Positions 1-7,677 of a stretch of DNA of 64,000 nt are shown here, piece by piece. A program made the translations under genes and the position numbers. The notes under the pieces are model-generated. The model was given only the letters and a program-made list of their open reading frames with translations, was not told the DNA's origin and searched no databases. The stretch's first letter is position 1. Each line of letters opens with the position of its first letter. Source of the stretch: Oxalicibacterium faecigallinarum (GTDB taxonomy: Bacteria; Pseudomonadota; Gammaproteobacteria; Burkholderiales; Burkholderiaceae_D); assembly GCF_014635705.1 (NCBI RefSeq), contig NZ_BMDI01000001.1:310001-374000 (forward strand), in the 5' to 3' direction.

Positions 1-171
1 TTGCCATTGGACGATGTTGGTCTTTTGGCAGGCATCAGCCGTAATTATTTTTCTGGCGAGCCCGTTTCGCGCAGTGATGCGCGGGAAGTGGCGGCCAATT
101 GGGAACCTTACCGTACGGTCGCGACCTGGTATCTGTGGCGCAGTCTGGAGCCGGTACCGGTTGCATATTAA
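1..171 (+). CDS. DNA-3-methyladenine glycosylase II-like protein, C-terminal end (partial)
   Basis: An open frame runs from the first base to a TAA at 169-171, giving 56 residues of a protein that begins outside the window. The end contains WEPYRTVATWYLWRSL, which resembles the last helix of AlkA-type HhH-GPD glycosylases (base-excision repair of alkylated bases). A glycosylase gene just upstream of accA is a common arrangement in Burkholderiales. The helix-hairpin-helix and the catalytic aspartate lie outside the window, so the call rests on the C-terminal tail and context only. Confidence 0.7.
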   Translation: MPLDDVGLLAGISRNYFSGEPVSRSDAREVAANWEPYRTVATWYLWRSLEPVPVAY

Positions 172-232
172 ACCGTATTAGACGAATTCGACGACGCGTA
201 TTTTGTGACGTGTCGCATCAGAAGGAAGCATG

Positions 233-1207
233 ATGAGTAAAACGACTTTCCTCGGCTTTGAACAGCCGATTGCAGAGCTTGATTCCAAGATCGAAGAGCT
301 GCGTTTTGTGCAGGACGATTCCGCCGTCGATATTTCCGAAGAGATCGAGCGTCTGTCCAAAAAAAGTCAGCAGCTGACAAAAGATATTTACGCCAAGCTC
401 ACGCCTTGGCAAGTGTCGCAGATTGCACGTCATCCGCAGCGTCCATACACCATGGACTATGTGAATGAAATCTTTACTGATTTCCATGAGCTGCACGGTG
501 ATCGTACCTACGCAGATGATTTGTCGATCGTCGGCGGTCTGGCGCGCTTCAACGGTCAACCATGCATGGTCATCGGTCATCAAAAAGGCCGCGATACCAA
601 AGAACGCAGCATGCGTAACTTTGGTATGCCGAAGCCGGAAGGCTATCGTAAAGCCATGCGTCTGATGAAGCTGGCGGAAAAATTCGGCCTGCCGATCTTT
701 ACCTTTGTCGATACGCCAGGTGCGTTCCCAGGTATTGATGCGGAAGAACGTGGACAGTCGGAAGCGATCGGTCACAATCTGTACGTGATGGCGGAACTCA
801 AAGTCCCGCTGATCGCCACCATCATCGGTGAAGGTGGTTCTGGCGGTGCACTGGCAATTGCCGTCGGCGATGCCGTGCTGATGTTGCAATACTCGACCTA
901 TTCGGTAATTTCGCCAGAAGGTTGCGCGTCGATTCTATGGAAGTCTGCAGAACGCGCATCGGACGCGGCTGAAGCACTCGGTCTGACGGCACATCGTCTG
1001 AAAGCCATGGGTCTGATCGACAAGATCATCAACGAACCGCTCGGTGGAGCACATCGCGATCCAAAACAAATGGCTTCCCTGCTCAAGCGGGCATTGGCCG
1101 ATACCTTGCGTCAGTTCCAGGGTGTGAAGACCAAAGACCTGCTGACTGCACGTCATGAAAAGATCATGGCCTATGGCAAGTTCAAGGAACTCAACGCAGC
1201 GGAGTAA
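233..1207 (+). CDS. accA: Acetyl-CoA carboxylase carboxyltransferase subunit alpha
   Basis: Alpha half of the carboxyltransferase that moves the carboxyl group from biotin to acetyl-CoA, giving malonyl-CoA for fatty acid synthesis; it pairs with AccD in the cytoplasm. About 324 residues, the usual family length. The crotonase-like core is visible: [29 protein letters not shown] and [14 protein letters not shown]. Two ATGs are adjacent (230 and 233). The AAGGAAG at 222-228 is better spaced for the second, so 233 is chosen. The next gene, tilS, starts two bases after the accA stop, so the two are probably co-translated. Confidence 0.96.
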   Translation: MSKTTFLGFEQPIAELDSKIEELRFVQDDSAVDISEEIERLSKKSQQLTKDIYAKLTPWQVSQIARHPQRPYTMDYVNEIFTDFHELHGDRTYADDLSIVGGLARFNGQPCMVIGHQKGRDTKERSMRNFGMPKPEGYRKAMRLMKLAEKFGLPIFTFVDTPGAFPGIDAEERGQSEAIGHNLYVMAELKVPLIATIIGEGGSGGALAIAVGDAVLMLQYSTYSVISPEGCASILWKSAERASDAAEALGLTAHRLKAMGLIDKIINEPLGGAHRDPKQMASLLKRALADTLRQFQGVKTKDLLTARHEKIMAYGKFKELNAAE

Positions 1208-1208
1208 C

Positions 1209-2624
1209 GTGGCAACATCATTTGTTCTGCAGAACGAATTTGAACGCGCGTTAGGAGAAATCCGGACGCGCGTTTCTCTTTGCGCAACGGTTGATAGCGC
1301 AACAGCGTCTGCTCCCGCATTGAGTATCGCAATTGCGTTCAGTGGGGGGCTTGACTCAGCTGTCTTACTACATCTCGCACATGTCTATGTAAAACAGCAT
1401 GGGGGGCGACTGCATGCGTTTCACGTCCATCATGGCTTGAGCCCGCATGCAGATGAATGGGCTGCACATTGCCGCAAAACGTGTGATGCACGAGGCATTG
1501 CGTTCGATATGCGTCAGATTTGCCTTGAAGGCACGCGTAGCATTGAAGAAGCGGCTCGCAAACGCCGGTATGCCGCCCTGGGGGAAATGTGCCGCACGCA
1601 CGCGGTGTCATTGTTGCTGACAGCACATCATCAGGATGATCAGGCGGAAACGGTGTTGCTGCAGTTATTGCGTGGTTCCGGTGTTGCCGGCTTATCGGGT
1701 ATGGATCGCGCTAATCAGGCTGCCGACTTGCTTGGAGATGACGCATTGTGGATGGGACGCCCTTTGCTGGATATCTCTCGCGATTCGCTGGAAGCGTGGG
1801 CGCAGCAGCATCAACTGCTGCATGTCGAAGATGAATCGAATGCCGATCCGCGCTACGCACGCAATGCATTACGACATCATGTGATGCCGCTTATCGCGAC
1901 GGACTTCCCCGGATTTCAGCAGCGTTTCGTGCGGACGGCACAGCACATGCAATCTGCGCAGCGCCTATTGATTGAGCTCGCTGAACAGGATCTGTCAGCC
2001 TGTTTGGTTGATCACTGTATCGATGTGGCAAAGTTGGCTGGTTTCAGTCGTGACCGCGTCGATAATCTGTTGCGCTACTGGTTCGGCTCGCGCGGGGTAC
2101 GCATGCCGTCGACAGCATGGCTCAATGAAATGCGCGCGCAACTGTTCGAGGCCAAGGAGGATGCGCAGCTTTGTGTCACGCATGCGGACTGCGAGATTCA
2201 TCGCTATCGGCAAAAAGTATTCATGACACCACGCATTGATCCTGCAGCCTTGCCGCAAGCGGCACAGGCTTTTGTGTGGGCAGGCGAATCCAGTCTGTAT
2301 TTCCCCGCATTTGGCGGGACCTTGCATATCGAACCTGCCGAGGAGGGCATGAGCGCGGCGTGGCTTGCTGCACAATCGCTGTGCCTAGATGTGCGGCGTG
2401 GCGGCGAAGTATTGAAGCTCGCCGCAAATCGGCCGACAAGATCATTGAAAGCGCATTATCAGGCAGGCGATGTGCCGCCGTGGGAACGTGTGCGCCTGCC
2501 CATCGTATTTGCAGATAAGCAACTGATCTATGCTGCAGGCATCGGAATGGACTGCCATGCTTTTGCGCCGGCCAAGGGCGATCGGCTGCAATTTCGTTGG
2601 GTTTTCGATCATGAAAATGGATGA
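1209..2624 (+). CDS. tilS: tRNA(Ile)-lysidine synthetase
   Basis: ATP-dependent enzyme that attaches lysine to C34 of the CAU-anticodon tRNA-Ile so that it reads AUA. The PP-loop SGGLDS is at residues 45-50, followed by the family motif around HHGLSPHADEW and the conserved LLTAHHQDDQAETVLLQLLRG block. About 471 residues, normal for the full form with a C-terminal substrate-binding domain. The frame opens earlier, inside accA, but GTG at 1209 has GGAG just upstream, overlapping the accA stop, and is the most likely start. The overlap suggests one transcript with accA. Confidence 0.93.
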   Translation: MATSFVLQNEFERALGEIRTRVSLCATVDSATASAPALSIAIAFSGGLDSAVLLHLAHVYVKQHGGRLHAFHVHHGLSPHADEWAAHCRKTCDARGIAFDMRQICLEGTRSIEEAARKRRYAALGEMCRTHAVSLLLTAHHQDDQAETVLLQLLRGSGVAGLSGMDRANQAADLLGDDALWMGRPLLDISRDSLEAWAQQHQLLHVEDESNADPRYARNALRHHVMPLIATDFPGFQQRFVRTAQHMQSAQRLLIELAEQDLSACLVDHCIDVAKLAGFSRDRVDNLLRYWFGSRGVRMPSTAWLNEMRAQLFEAKEDAQLCVTHADCEIHRYRQKVFMTPRIDPAALPQAAQAFVWAGESSLYFPAFGGTLHIEPAEEGMSAAWLAAQSLCLDVRRGGEVLKLAANRPTRSLKAHYQAGDVPPWERVRLPIVFADKQLIYAAGIGMDCHAFAPAKGDRLQFRWVFDHENG

Positions 2625-2762
2625 AAAAGCGGTTCGTCACGCCCGAATCAGGCACCGCCTTGGTGCTGTGCAAACCTTGGCCGGACTTGTCTTTCTCTCT
2701 CGCAGCCTGTAAAGTCGAGGGTTGATTTTTGAAGCATTTCTCATTTCCGAACACTTTCCCCT

Positions 2763-4016
2763 ATGGCTTTAATCGTTCATAAATACGGCGGCACGTCGAT
2801 GGGTTCGACCGAGCGCATCAAGAATGTGGCTCGACGCGTTGCCAAATGGCATGACGCTGGTCATCAGATCATTGTGGTGCCTTCCGCCATGTCGGGTGAG
2901 ACCAATCGCCTGATCGGTCTGGCCAAGGAAGTCATGTCACAACCCGATCCGCGTGAGTTGGACATGCTCGCATCGACGGGGGAGCAGGTTTCGGTTGCGC
3001 TTCTGGCAATGGCATTACAGGCAATCGGCAAGGATGCGGTCTCTTACGCAGGTTGGCAGGTTGCGATCAAGACGGATTCTGCTTATACCAAGGCGCGCAT
3101 TCAATCGATCGACGACACCAAGGTGCGCAAGGATCTGGATGCCGGCCGCATCGTGATCATCACCGGTTTTCAAGGTGTGGATGACGAGGGCAATATCGCA
3201 ACGCTCGGTCGCGGTGGTTCGGATACCTCGGCTGTGGCTGTCGCGGTTGCGATGCAGGCGCAGGAATGCCTGATTTATACCGATGTCGATGGTGTCTACA
3301 CAACCGATCCGCGTGTTGTGACCGAAGCTCGCCGTCTGAACACGGTGACGTTTGAAGAGATGCTGGAAATGGCATCGCTCGGCTCCAAGGTCTTGCAGAT
3401 TCGTTCGGTTGAATTTGCCGGCAACTACAAGATGCCAACCCGCGTGTTGTCATCACTGACCGATCCAATGATCCCGCTGGAAGAGGAAGCTAAATCCGGC
3501 ACACTGATTTCGTTTGAGGAAGATACACACATGGAACAAGCCGCAATCACCGGTATTGCATTCAACCGAGACGAAGCAAAGATTACGGTTCTGGGCGTGC
3601 CGGATCGTCCTGGCATCGCCTACCAAATCCTTGGCCCGGTTGCTGACGCCAATATCGAAGTCGACATGATCATTCAGAACCAGTCGGTCGACGGAAAAAC
3701 GGACTTCACCTTCACCGTGCCACGTAATGATTACGCCAAAGCGATTGATGTGCTGAACGAGAGTGTCAAGACGCATATCGGTGCAGCCAGTATCGAGGGT
3801 GATACCAAGGTCTCCAAAGTGTCGGTCGTCGGCGTTGGCATGCGTAGCCATGTCGGTATCGCTTCGCAAATGTTCCGCACCTTGTCGGAAGAGGGCATCA
3901 ACATCAAGATGATCTCCACGTCTGAAATCAAGATCTCGGTCCTGATCGATGAGAAGTACATGGAGCTGGCAGTGCGTGCACTGCACAAGACATTTGATCT
4001 GGAAAAGAGTAATTAA
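2763..4016 (+). CDS. lysC: Aspartate kinase
   Basis: Phosphorylates aspartate, the first step to lysine, threonine, methionine and diaminopimelate. The N-terminal kinase signature VHKYGGTSMG opens the protein, and GRGGSDTSAVA marks the catalytic core. Two ACT domains fill the C-terminal third (about residues 260-410), as expected for lysine/threonine feedback control. With 417 residues it is a standard monofunctional aspartokinase. ATG 2763 follows the sequence cactttcccct, which is not a strong ribosome binding site, but the N-terminus aligns well with the family. It is separated from tilS by 138 bases and is followed by a tRNA gene. Confidence 0.95.
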   Translation: MALIVHKYGGTSMGSTERIKNVARRVAKWHDAGHQIIVVPSAMSGETNRLIGLAKEVMSQPDPRELDMLASTGEQVSVALLAMALQAIGKDAVSYAGWQVAIKTDSAYTKARIQSIDDTKVRKDLDAGRIVIITGFQGVDDEGNIATLGRGGSDTSAVAVAVAMQAQECLIYTDVDGVYTTDPRVVTEARRLNTVTFEEMLEMASLGSKVLQIRSVEFAGNYKMPTRVLSSLTDPMIPLEEEAKSGTLISFEEDTHMEQAAITGIAFNRDEAKITVLGVPDRPGIAYQILGPVADANIEVDMIIQNQSVDGKTDFTFTVPRNDYAKAIDVLNESVKTHIGAASIEGDTKVSKVSVVGVGMRSHVGIASQMFRTLSEEGINIKMISTSEIKISVLIDEKYMELAVRALHKTFDLEKSN

Positions 4017-4040
4017 ATCGACTTTGCATGCTTGGTCTGG

Positions 4041-4069
4041 TTGACCGGATCATCATGAAAAGTTATCAT
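4041..4069 (+). promoter_or_regulatory. Sigma-70 promoter of tRNA-Ser
   Basis: TTGACC at 4041-4046 and TATCAT at 4064-4069 are separated by exactly 17 bases and lie 43 bases upstream of the tRNA-Ser gene. Spacing and hexamers match a housekeeping promoter. Inferred from sequence only. Confidence 0.65.
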
Positions 4070-4112
4070 GCTGGACCTTTCGGTAGCGAGTAACTGTGCT
4101 GCTGCAAAGTGT

Positions 4113-4206
4113 GGAGACGTGGCCGAGTGGTCGAAGGCACTTCCCTGCTAAGGAAGCATATGGGCTTAAACCTGTATCGAGGGTTCGAATCCCTCCGTCT
4201 CCGCCA
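4113..4206 (+). tRNA. tRNA-Ser (anticodon GCU)
   Basis: Acceptor stem GGAGACG (4113-4119) pairs with CGTCTCC (4196-4202), followed by the G discriminator and an encoded CCA (4204-4206). The anticodon stem-loop is CTTCC-CTGCTAA-GGAAG, giving anticodon GCU (serine codons AGC/AGU). A long variable arm and the T-loop GGTTCGAATCC are present, as expected for a class II serine tRNA. Confidence 0.97.
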
Positions 4207-4214
4207 AGAATCGA

Positions 4215-4244
4215 AGCCCTTGATGAAAATCAAGGGCTTTTTTC
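4215..4244 (+). terminator. Rho-independent terminator after tRNA-Ser
   Basis: AGCCCTTGAT (4215-4224), a GAAA tetraloop and ATCAAGGGCT (4229-4238) form a perfect 10-bp stem followed by a run of T residues. It sits nine bases after the tRNA CCA. Confidence 0.93.
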
Positions 4245-4282
4245 TTTCCTCGGCATAAATCATTTTATTGGAAGTAAAGCAG

Positions 4283-4819
4283 TTGACTATTAAACGAAGC
4301 AAACGCTGGAATGGCGAGATGGATACCTTGTTGCCGGCGTATCTGAACGAGGTGGTGCGCCAGATGACGGCGTATGGTGATCGTGTGAGATTCAGTCTGG
4401 TGGGCAGCAGCGCGCAGCCAGCGTATCAGGTGATCAATTCTTTTGAGAAAAAAATGGCGTTTGATGTGAATCATCATCTGCTGCATCCGTCTGAAGAAGA
4501 GTTTTCGGATACGACCGCAACAAAGATCTTTTCTCTTGATCAGGTGCACGCATTGATTGCGAATGCAGGCATGAAGCAGCAAGCCGCAGCGCGTCCGGTT
4601 CGCGCTACCGTCAGACGTAGTAGCGGAGCAAGTCGCCCCGTAACGGCAGCACAAAAGATGGAGGAGAATCTGGATGCGCAAAAGTACGCATACTTCAAGG
4701 AACACAGCGCAACGCTGCCGGAAGGTATCAGGGAGCATTCGCAGGAAATCTCGCGTCTGATGAAAACAGGATTGACTGCTGAAGCGGCATTTACTCAAGT
4801 GGTCAATGAGTACTTCTGA
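4283..4819 (+). CDS. Hypothetical protein, about 178 residues
   Basis: No recognised family. The protein is basic, without signal peptide or membrane segment, and is mainly predicted helical, with an arginine/alanine-rich middle (around RPVRATVRRSSGASRPV) between two more acidic helical halves. The start is uncertain: TTG 4283 has GGAAG eight bases upstream, TTG 4268 opens the frame, and ATG 4319 follows GGCGAG. A strong terminator follows at 4861, and the gene stands alone between tRNA-Ser and a convergent small gene. Codon use looks like its neighbours, so it is probably a real, taxon-restricted gene. Confidence 0.6.
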   Translation: MTIKRSKRWNGEMDTLLPAYLNEVVRQMTAYGDRVRFSLVGSSAQPAYQVINSFEKKMAFDVNHHLLHPSEEEFSDTTATKIFSLDQVHALIANAGMKQQAAARPVRATVRRSSGASRPVTAAQKMEENLDAQKYAYFKEHSATLPEGIREHSQEISRLMKTGLTAEAAFTQVVNEYF

Positions 4820-4860
4820 TGTTGTGCGCACCGATGCATGACAGCAGATCGCATCAAAAA

Positions 4861-4884
4861 AGCCCGCATCCGCGGGCTTTTTTG
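4861..4884. terminator. Bidirectional terminator between convergent genes
   Basis: AGCCCGC (4861-4867), loop ATCC and GCGGGCT (4872-4878) form a GC-rich stem with A residues before and T residues after. It can end transcription from the + strand gene ending at 4819 and from the - strand gene ending at 4897. Confidence 0.88.
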
Positions 4885-4896
4885 TTCTTGAGACAT

Positions 4897-5088
4897 CTAT
4901 AAACGGTAGATTTTTTCACCCGTTTGCACAATTCTGAATTTGGCATCGGACAGAGGCTCTAGTGAACGACCATCCTTGAGCTTGTAACTTTTGACGCGAG
5001 GAAGCGTGCCCTCATCGTCCTGATAGACCTCAACGTGGTATCCCGCGCCAGTCTTACCTTTTGCATCGAATTTCTCAATCAGATCCAT
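4897..5088 (-). CDS. Small conserved hypothetical protein, about 63 residues
   Basis: Begins with MDLIEKFDAKGKTGAGYHVE and ends with RIVQTGEKIYRL. It is a soluble charged protein that looks like a small beta-sheet domain. The reading frame opens at 5133, but an AAGGAG with six bases to the second of two adjacent ATGs places the start at 5088 (5091 is the alternative). Function unknown. It is transcribed away from flhDC, so its promoter must lie within or next to the long flhDC upstream region. Confidence 0.65.
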   Translation of the reverse strand: MDLIEKFDAKGKTGAGYHVEVYQDDEGTLPRVKSYKLKDGRSLEPLSDAKFRIVQTGEKIYRL

Positions 5089-5290
5089 CATTGTCTCCTT
5101 ATGGCGGTCGCGCACCATTCCCGGGCGAAGCAACCTTTTGCTATGGATAAGCCGGTCACAGTCACGGATTTCTCCGTTTGTTATATGGATCGGGCCACGT
5201 CGAACTTAATTAAGCTGGTGTGGCCTGATCATCTTAGAGGTAAAAAACGAGGATTTCTGAAAAAATCTGAAAATTTTTTTGAGGTGACCC

Positions 5291-5317
5291 TAAAGTTCGC
5301 GTTTTGCCTGCCGTTAA
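5291..5317 (+). promoter_or_regulatory. Sigma-28 (FliA) promoter 1 upstream of flhDC
   Basis: TAAAGTTC (5291-5298), an 11-base spacer and GCCGTTAA (5310-5317). This matches the sigma-28 consensus TAAAGTTT-N11-GCCGATAA at 14 of 16 positions with the exact spacing. It points toward flhDC, about 440 bases upstream of flhD. Confidence 0.75.
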
Positions 5318-5376
5318 GAAATACAGACAACCGGAAATCTTTTTGAAAAAAACTCAAAAATATTTTGTTTGAACCC

Positions 5377-5403
5377 TAAAGTTCTGCAAAACCGTGCCGT
5401 TAA
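5377..5403 (+). promoter_or_regulatory. Sigma-28 (FliA) promoter 2 upstream of flhDC
   Basis: TAAAGTTC (5377-5384), 11 bases and GCCGTTAA (5396-5403), the same two elements as promoter 1, placed 86 bases further downstream with a different spacer. Both copies begin ACCCTAAAGTTC and both follow an AT-rich tract, suggesting a local duplication. Confidence 0.75.
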
Positions 5404-5501
5404 AGAAACAGGATGTGGCGTAAAAGAGAAATTTTTTGCTGTTCGCAGACTGTTTTTTGAAAAATATCGTTAGTAATTAGTAAATAAAATTCGGTCTTTC
5501 T

Positions 5502-5519
5502 GACACTTTTCCAAGTGTC
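5502..5519 (+). repeat. Inverted repeat in flhDC leader
   Basis: GACACTT (5502-5508), TTCC loop and AAGTGTC (5513-5519) form a perfect 7-bp hairpin. A second pair, CGTCTGC (5520-5526) and GCAGACG (5542-5548), follows directly, and a third, CGTTTGT-AAG-ACAAACG, lies at 5606-5622. None has a T-run, so they are not classic terminators. They could be operator sites or leader RNA structures. Confidence 0.5.
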
Positions 5520-5755
5520 CGTCTGCAGTAGGTCAAAACACGCAGACGTAATATCCAAGCGCCTCTCCGCCCTGTTGAAAGCGGGGTGATATCAATGCTG
5601 GTCGACGTTTGTAAGACAAACGCCTACCGGCTCGTTGTCGTCTGTGCTGTATAAAAAAACAGAGCAGAGCCAATTCCTGCTGATCAGCCCCCAATTCAGA
5701 ATGCATTCACGGCGAGCAAATTTGCAGCCGAACATTTTCCGAGTAAGGGCCGATC

Positions 5756-6073
5756 ATGACGAACAACGACATCATTGCTGAAATCCGCGACGCTAATCTG
5801 GGTTACCTGATGCTGGCACAACAAATGATCCGGGCCGACAAGGCAACGGCAATCTTCCGCCTTGGCATCAGCAGCGAAATTGCTGATCTGATCGAAGGCA
5901 TGAACAACGCTCAAATTCTCAAGCTTGCGGGGGCCAACATGATGTTGGCACGATTTCGATTTGACGACGGCGCCATCCTTGGAATGCTGACCAACTACAA
6001 CAAGGATCGCTCGCTCGCGCAATCTCATGCAGCGATTCTGATGGCAGGGCAAGCCATCGAACAGATCGCCTGA
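5756..6073 (+). CDS. flhD: Flagellar transcriptional regulator FlhD
   Basis: One half of the FlhD4C2 activator that switches on class II flagellar operons with sigma-70. 105 residues, all helical, with the conserved N-terminal block NNDIIAEIRDANLGYLMLAQ and the IRADKATAIFRLGIS segment. ATG 5756 is preceded by GAGTAAGGGCCGATC. FlhC follows 50 bases downstream, so both are probably made from one transcript beginning in the long leader. Herminiimonas-type betaproteobacteria and enterics use FlhDC rather than FlrA/FleQ as master regulator, consistent with this gene order. Confidence 0.95.
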   Translation: MTNNDIIAEIRDANLGYLMLAQQMIRADKATAIFRLGISSEIADLIEGMNNAQILKLAGANMMLARFRFDDGAILGMLTNYNKDRSLAQSHAAILMAGQAIEQIA

Positions 6074-6123
6074 GTGTGCATTGAGTTCCGAATTATTCTT
6101 TCCTTACTGACGCGAGCGCAAAA

Positions 6124-6672
6124 ATGGCCAAGAAAAGTGTTGTGACCGAATCTCAGGAAATCCAGTTGGCGATTGAGTTGATCAATCTGGGGGCCAGATT
6201 GCAATTGCTGGAATCGGAAACATCGCTGTCGCGTGAACGTTTGCTGAAGCTGTACAAGGAATTACGTGGTGTGTCGCCCCCAAAAGGTATGCTGCCATTC
6301 TCCACCGACTGGTTTATTACCTGGCAGCCGAACATCCATTCTTCCCTGTTCATGGGAATCCATAAATATCTGGTCGAACATGCGCAGGTATCCGGTATTC
6401 AGGCCGTGATGAAAGCCTATCGCCTGTATCTGGAGCAGGTTGAACCTGGCGCGGATGGCGAACCGATTCTGTCTTTGACCCGCGCCTGGACCTTGGTGCG
6501 CTTTTTCGAGAGTAAAATGTTGTCGACGGCATGCTGCAGTGAATGCGGCGGACATTTCGTCGTGCATCATCTCGATTTGAAAGCAAATTACACCTGCGGT
6601 CTGTGTCACATGCCGTCCAGAGCCGGTAAGACAAAACGTGCCAAACTGGATTCCGCATTGATGGCAGCCTGA
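6124..6672 (+). CDS. flhC: Flagellar transcriptional regulator FlhC
   Basis: Partner of FlhD and main DNA-binding subunit of the master activator. 182 residues. The four cysteines that bind zinc are present near the C-terminus: CCSECGGHF and YTCGLCHMPSRAGK. The family motifs QLAIELINLGARLQLLE and PKGMLPFSTDWFITW are also visible. It lies 50 bases after flhD and 25 bases before the methyltransferase gene, which may share the transcript. Confidence 0.95.
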   Translation: MAKKSVVTESQEIQLAIELINLGARLQLLESETSLSRERLLKLYKELRGVSPPKGMLPFSTDWFITWQPNIHSSLFMGIHKYLVEHAQVSGIQAVMKAYRLYLEQVEPGADGEPILSLTRAWTLVRFFESKMLSTACCSECGGHFVVHHLDLKANYTCGLCHMPSRAGKTKRAKLDSALMAA

Positions 6673-6697
6673 TCGGGGTCAACTATCGGATTTCTGC

Positions 6698-7498
6698 GTG
6701 AAAAGAAAGCGGCGTCGTAACCACCAGTCGAGTTCTGTCAAACCTCTCCATCGAGCGCCTGCGATCTTGGCGCTCGTTCTGCAAGTTCTTTCCTTTGTCG
6801 TCACCTTATTGCTGATTGTCTGTCTGGACGCAATCTTTGGCGTTGCTGTGCATGTCGTGCTGGCGGCGACGCTGCAAGGTGGGATTGCCGCTGCACTTTC
6901 GCGCGTATGCAAGCAGGCACCATGGTGGCTGGCGATTCAGTTTTTCTTTCCGATCGTGTTGGTGCTGTTGCTTGGGTTGCATTTGCCGCCAACCTTGTTT
7001 CTTGGCGCGTTTCTGATTTTGCTATTGCTCTACTGGAGCACCTACAGAACACAAGTGCCGTTTTATCCTTCCCGTATGGCGGCCTGGCAGGCAGTCGAGT
7101 CACTTTTGCCATCAACATCGCCCATTCGCATCATTGATATCGGAAGTGGATTGGGCGGCTTGTCGTTGCATCTGGCAAAACAACGTCCCGATGACGTGTT
7201 GCAGGGCATCGAGATTGCGCCATTGCCATGGTTCATTAGCAGGTTGCGCGCTCGGTTTTCTCGCCGTCATGTTGATTTTGTGCGTGGTGATTATCGCGAT
7301 CTCGACTTCGCGCAGTACGATGTCATTTTTGCTTATCTGTCTCCGGCTGCCATGCCGGATTTGTGGCAGAAGGCGCGCGTGGAAATGCGGCCGGGCACAC
7401 TGTTATTGAGCTATGAATTCCAGATACCGGATGTGACGGCCGAAATCGTAATGAGGCCGGAGGAAAAGGGGCCTGAGTTGTACGGATGGAAAATGTAA
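6698..7498 (+). CDS. Membrane-anchored class I SAM-dependent methyltransferase
   Basis: The first about 115 residues are strongly hydrophobic with three or four predicted membrane helices (roughly 25-48, 50-68, 76-108). A cytoplasmic class I methyltransferase fold follows, with motif I IDIGSGLGGLSLHLAK near residue 145, an acidic motif II (GIEIAPLP) and a later FVRGDYRDLDFAQYDVIFAYL block. The GTG start at 6698 precedes a basic KRKRRR tail. The substrate is unknown. It lies between flhC and motA, where enterics have no such gene, so a link to the flagellum is possible but inferred from position only. Confidence 0.7.
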   Translation: MKRKRRRNHQSSSVKPLHRAPAILALVLQVLSFVVTLLLIVCLDAIFGVAVHVVLAATLQGGIAAALSRVCKQAPWWLAIQFFFPIVLVLLLGLHLPPTLFLGAFLILLLLYWSTYRTQVPFYPSRMAAWQAVESLLPSTSPIRIIDIGSGLGGLSLHLAKQRPDDVLQGIEIAPLPWFISRLRARFSRRHVDFVRGDYRDLDFAQYDVIFAYLSPAAMPDLWQKARVEMRPGTLLLSYEFQIPDVTAEIVMRPEEKGPELYGWKM

Positions 7499-7530
7499 AA
7501 TTTATTTGCTGTGCAGTTTGCTTTCAAGCA

Positions 7531-7557
7531 TCAAGTTCCCCTTATCCTAGCCGTTGA
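7531..7557 (+). promoter_or_regulatory. Sigma-28 (FliA) promoter of motA
   Basis: TCAAGTTC (7531-7538), 11 bases and GCCGTTGA (7550-7557), close to TAAAGTTT-N11-GCCGATAA. It is 121 bases upstream of motA and is a reasonable class III promoter for the motor and chemotaxis genes that follow. Confidence 0.75.
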
Positions 7558-7677
7558 AGATGACATCTCCATCATTTTGTACCGACGGATATGCAACAGC
7601 GCTCCGCGAGTTGAGTTGCGTATAGGCAATCGTTAGGGCAATAATGATAGCTAACCCCATCCAAACGGAGCCTTCGC

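Larger units (their letters stand above)
5089..5755. promoter_or_regulatory. AT-rich flhDC upstream control region and leader
   Basis: About 670 bases with no convincing gene longer than 20 codons. Much of it is AT-rich, with A/T tracts (around 5250-5280 and 5345-5375). It holds two sigma-28-like promoters, a possible sigma-70 promoter (TTGAAA 5457-5462, 18 bases, TAAATA 5481-5486) and several perfect inverted repeats. Length and structure suggest heavy regulation of flhDC, as is known for master flagellar operons. Confidence 0.6.

Noticed and set aside
218-889. Long open frame on the - strand opposite accA (223 codons)
   Set aside because: Fully inside accA on the other strand, with histidine-rich low-quality composition; a shadow of accA's codon bias.
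5035-5346. 103-codon + strand frame upstream of flhDC
   Set aside because: Overlaps the small - strand gene with a good ribosome binding site and runs through AT-rich promoter sequence and a sigma-28 site; no protein-like composition.
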